Source: Meandrina meandrites
Lineage: Eukaryota > Cnidaria > Anthozoa > Scleractinia > Meandrinidae
DNA: 64,000 nt
Direction of reading: 5' to 3'
NCBI GenBank assembly: GCA_963693305.1
Contig: OY855906.1
Location: 19,269,661 to 19,333,660 of the forward strand
The position numbers and the translations under genes were made by a program. Numbering within the stretch: the stretch's first letter is position 1; each line of letters starts with the position of its first letter. The notes beneath the pieces were generated by a model, which was not told the origin of the DNA, ran no database searches, and was given only the letters and a program-made list of their open reading frames with translations. Shown one piece after another: positions 63,309-64,000 of this stretch.

Positions 63309-63501
63309 AGACCTTTTTCGCTTGGGCGGTTTGTTTCCATTACACACCACGTGATATTCTCTAGAGCATTTTTCTTTTATCCAAATAAAATTTATTCATT
63401 CATATACAGGCGACTATTTGAAAATTTGAAAGCAAGAATTCTCAAGAGTATCATCACATGGTCTGTAATGGGGCAACAAAACGCCCAAGCGAAAAAGGTC
63501 T
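63309..63501. mobile_element. 193-bp foldback miniature element
   Basis: Ends AGACCTTTTTCGCTTGGGCG and CGCCCAAGCGAAAAAGGTCT are perfect complements. The stem continues with CCATTACA / TGTAATGG. It lies about 210 bp downstream of the terminal exon at 63715. Confidence 0.8.
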
Positions 63502-63714
63502 ATTCATGACAAGAATGAATGTTAGGCTAAAATTCTGATACGTAACACTGAAAATGCGTTCCATTGATCGAGGCAATACGGCCACAATACAAGAAATTTA
63601 TAAAATGTAAGTAAACATTACTACAAGTGTAGTTTCAAATAAATGATTAGGTATTGCCCCCGAGCTTACTTAAAACGTGGTTTATTTACAATGAACACTA
63701 ATTATTACTTCTCT

Positions 63715-63867
63715 TTATTGTAAAGATGATTTAGGTCTCAAGCGAGATCTTCTAAATGAACTTCTCATTTGCACACTGGGGTAAATTGAATTCGAAACAT
63801 CAGCGCCATCACTGCTGGTCCTTGTTGGCCTGTGTTTTTCACCTTGAGATCGAAGCAGGAATGAATC
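63715..63867 (-). CDS. Terminal coding exon of a gene continuing beyond the right edge
   Basis: The acceptor TTCTTTGCAG is followed by a 50-codon open frame from DSFLLRSQGEKHRPTRT to RRSRLRPKSSLQ and TAA. The stop overlaps an AATAAA poly(A) signal. The sequence is Ser/Arg-rich and hydrophilic. A second frame is also open for about 33 codons (ending FTPVCK), so the frame depends on the upstream exon, which is outside the window. The family is not recognised. Confidence 0.6.
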   Translation of the reverse strand, partial: DSFLLRSQGEKHRPTRTSSDGADVSNSIYPSVQMRSSFRRSRLRPKSSLQ

Positions 63868-64000
63868 CTGCAAAGAAATAACATTATGCAACGTAAATAG
63901 TACGAAATGTTGCCTTCATTCTAAGATACGCATTGCAAAATGGATCAAGAGCAACTAAAGAGCCAGCAACATAAGTAACCATTCTAATTGTATTAGTATT

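Overview
The window is intron-rich, AT-rich animal nuclear DNA. Split genes with GT-AG introns, a tRNA-derived SINE carrying a Nin-DC-like central domain, LINE and Penelope-like fragments, and dozens of small inverted-repeat elements suggest an anthozoan cnidarian, probably a stony coral. The lineage is an inference from repeat content and codon-level homology; no search was run.

The main gene is a complete ING4/5-type 'inhibitor of growth' chromatin reader on the minus strand. Ten coding exons run from the ATG at 33650 to the stop at 10300. All splice phases agree and give 246 residues: an N-terminal ING dimerisation domain, a basic linker and a complete Cys4-His-Cys3 PHD finger. About 740 bp of coding sequence is spread over 23 kb because its introns are full of transposons. 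Two of these are very large inverted-repeat elements, in intron 1 (30340-33258) and intron 6 (14844-18756).

On the plus strand, a three-exon gene (43735-44137, 47757-48060, 50601-50856) joins in frame to a 320-residue proline-rich, basic protein that I do not recognise. At the right edge is the terminal coding exon of a minus-strand gene that continues outside the window (63715-63867). One orphan exon with good splice sites lies at 37435-37534 (minus). Promoter-like sequence with a short candidate first exon is at about 59810-60002 (plus). Another promoter-like block with two CCAAT boxes is at about 53800-53890.

Region by region: 1-9000 is intergenic and packed with small DNA transposons, including a TTAA-flanked family present as two inverted copies, one interrupted by another TTAA-flanked element. 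9000-10299 is the downstream flank of the ING gene. 10300-33650 is the ING gene. 33700-39530 holds nested miniature elements, a decayed L1/Tx1-like LINE 3' end and a degenerate ~300-bp tandem repeat. 40000-43700 is sparse. 42780-50860 is the unknown gene. 51000-57300 contains microsatellites, miniature elements and repeats. 57310-59790 is a young, 5'-truncated LINE with an intact reverse transcriptase frame. 60000-63500 has a CAGCCCTG-rich region, a hAT-like miniature element and a foldback element.

Target-site duplications could be read directly for many elements (TTAA, TTA/TAA, TA and 8-bp classes). Several superfamily assignments therefore rest on sequence in hand, although no autonomous transposase is present in the window.
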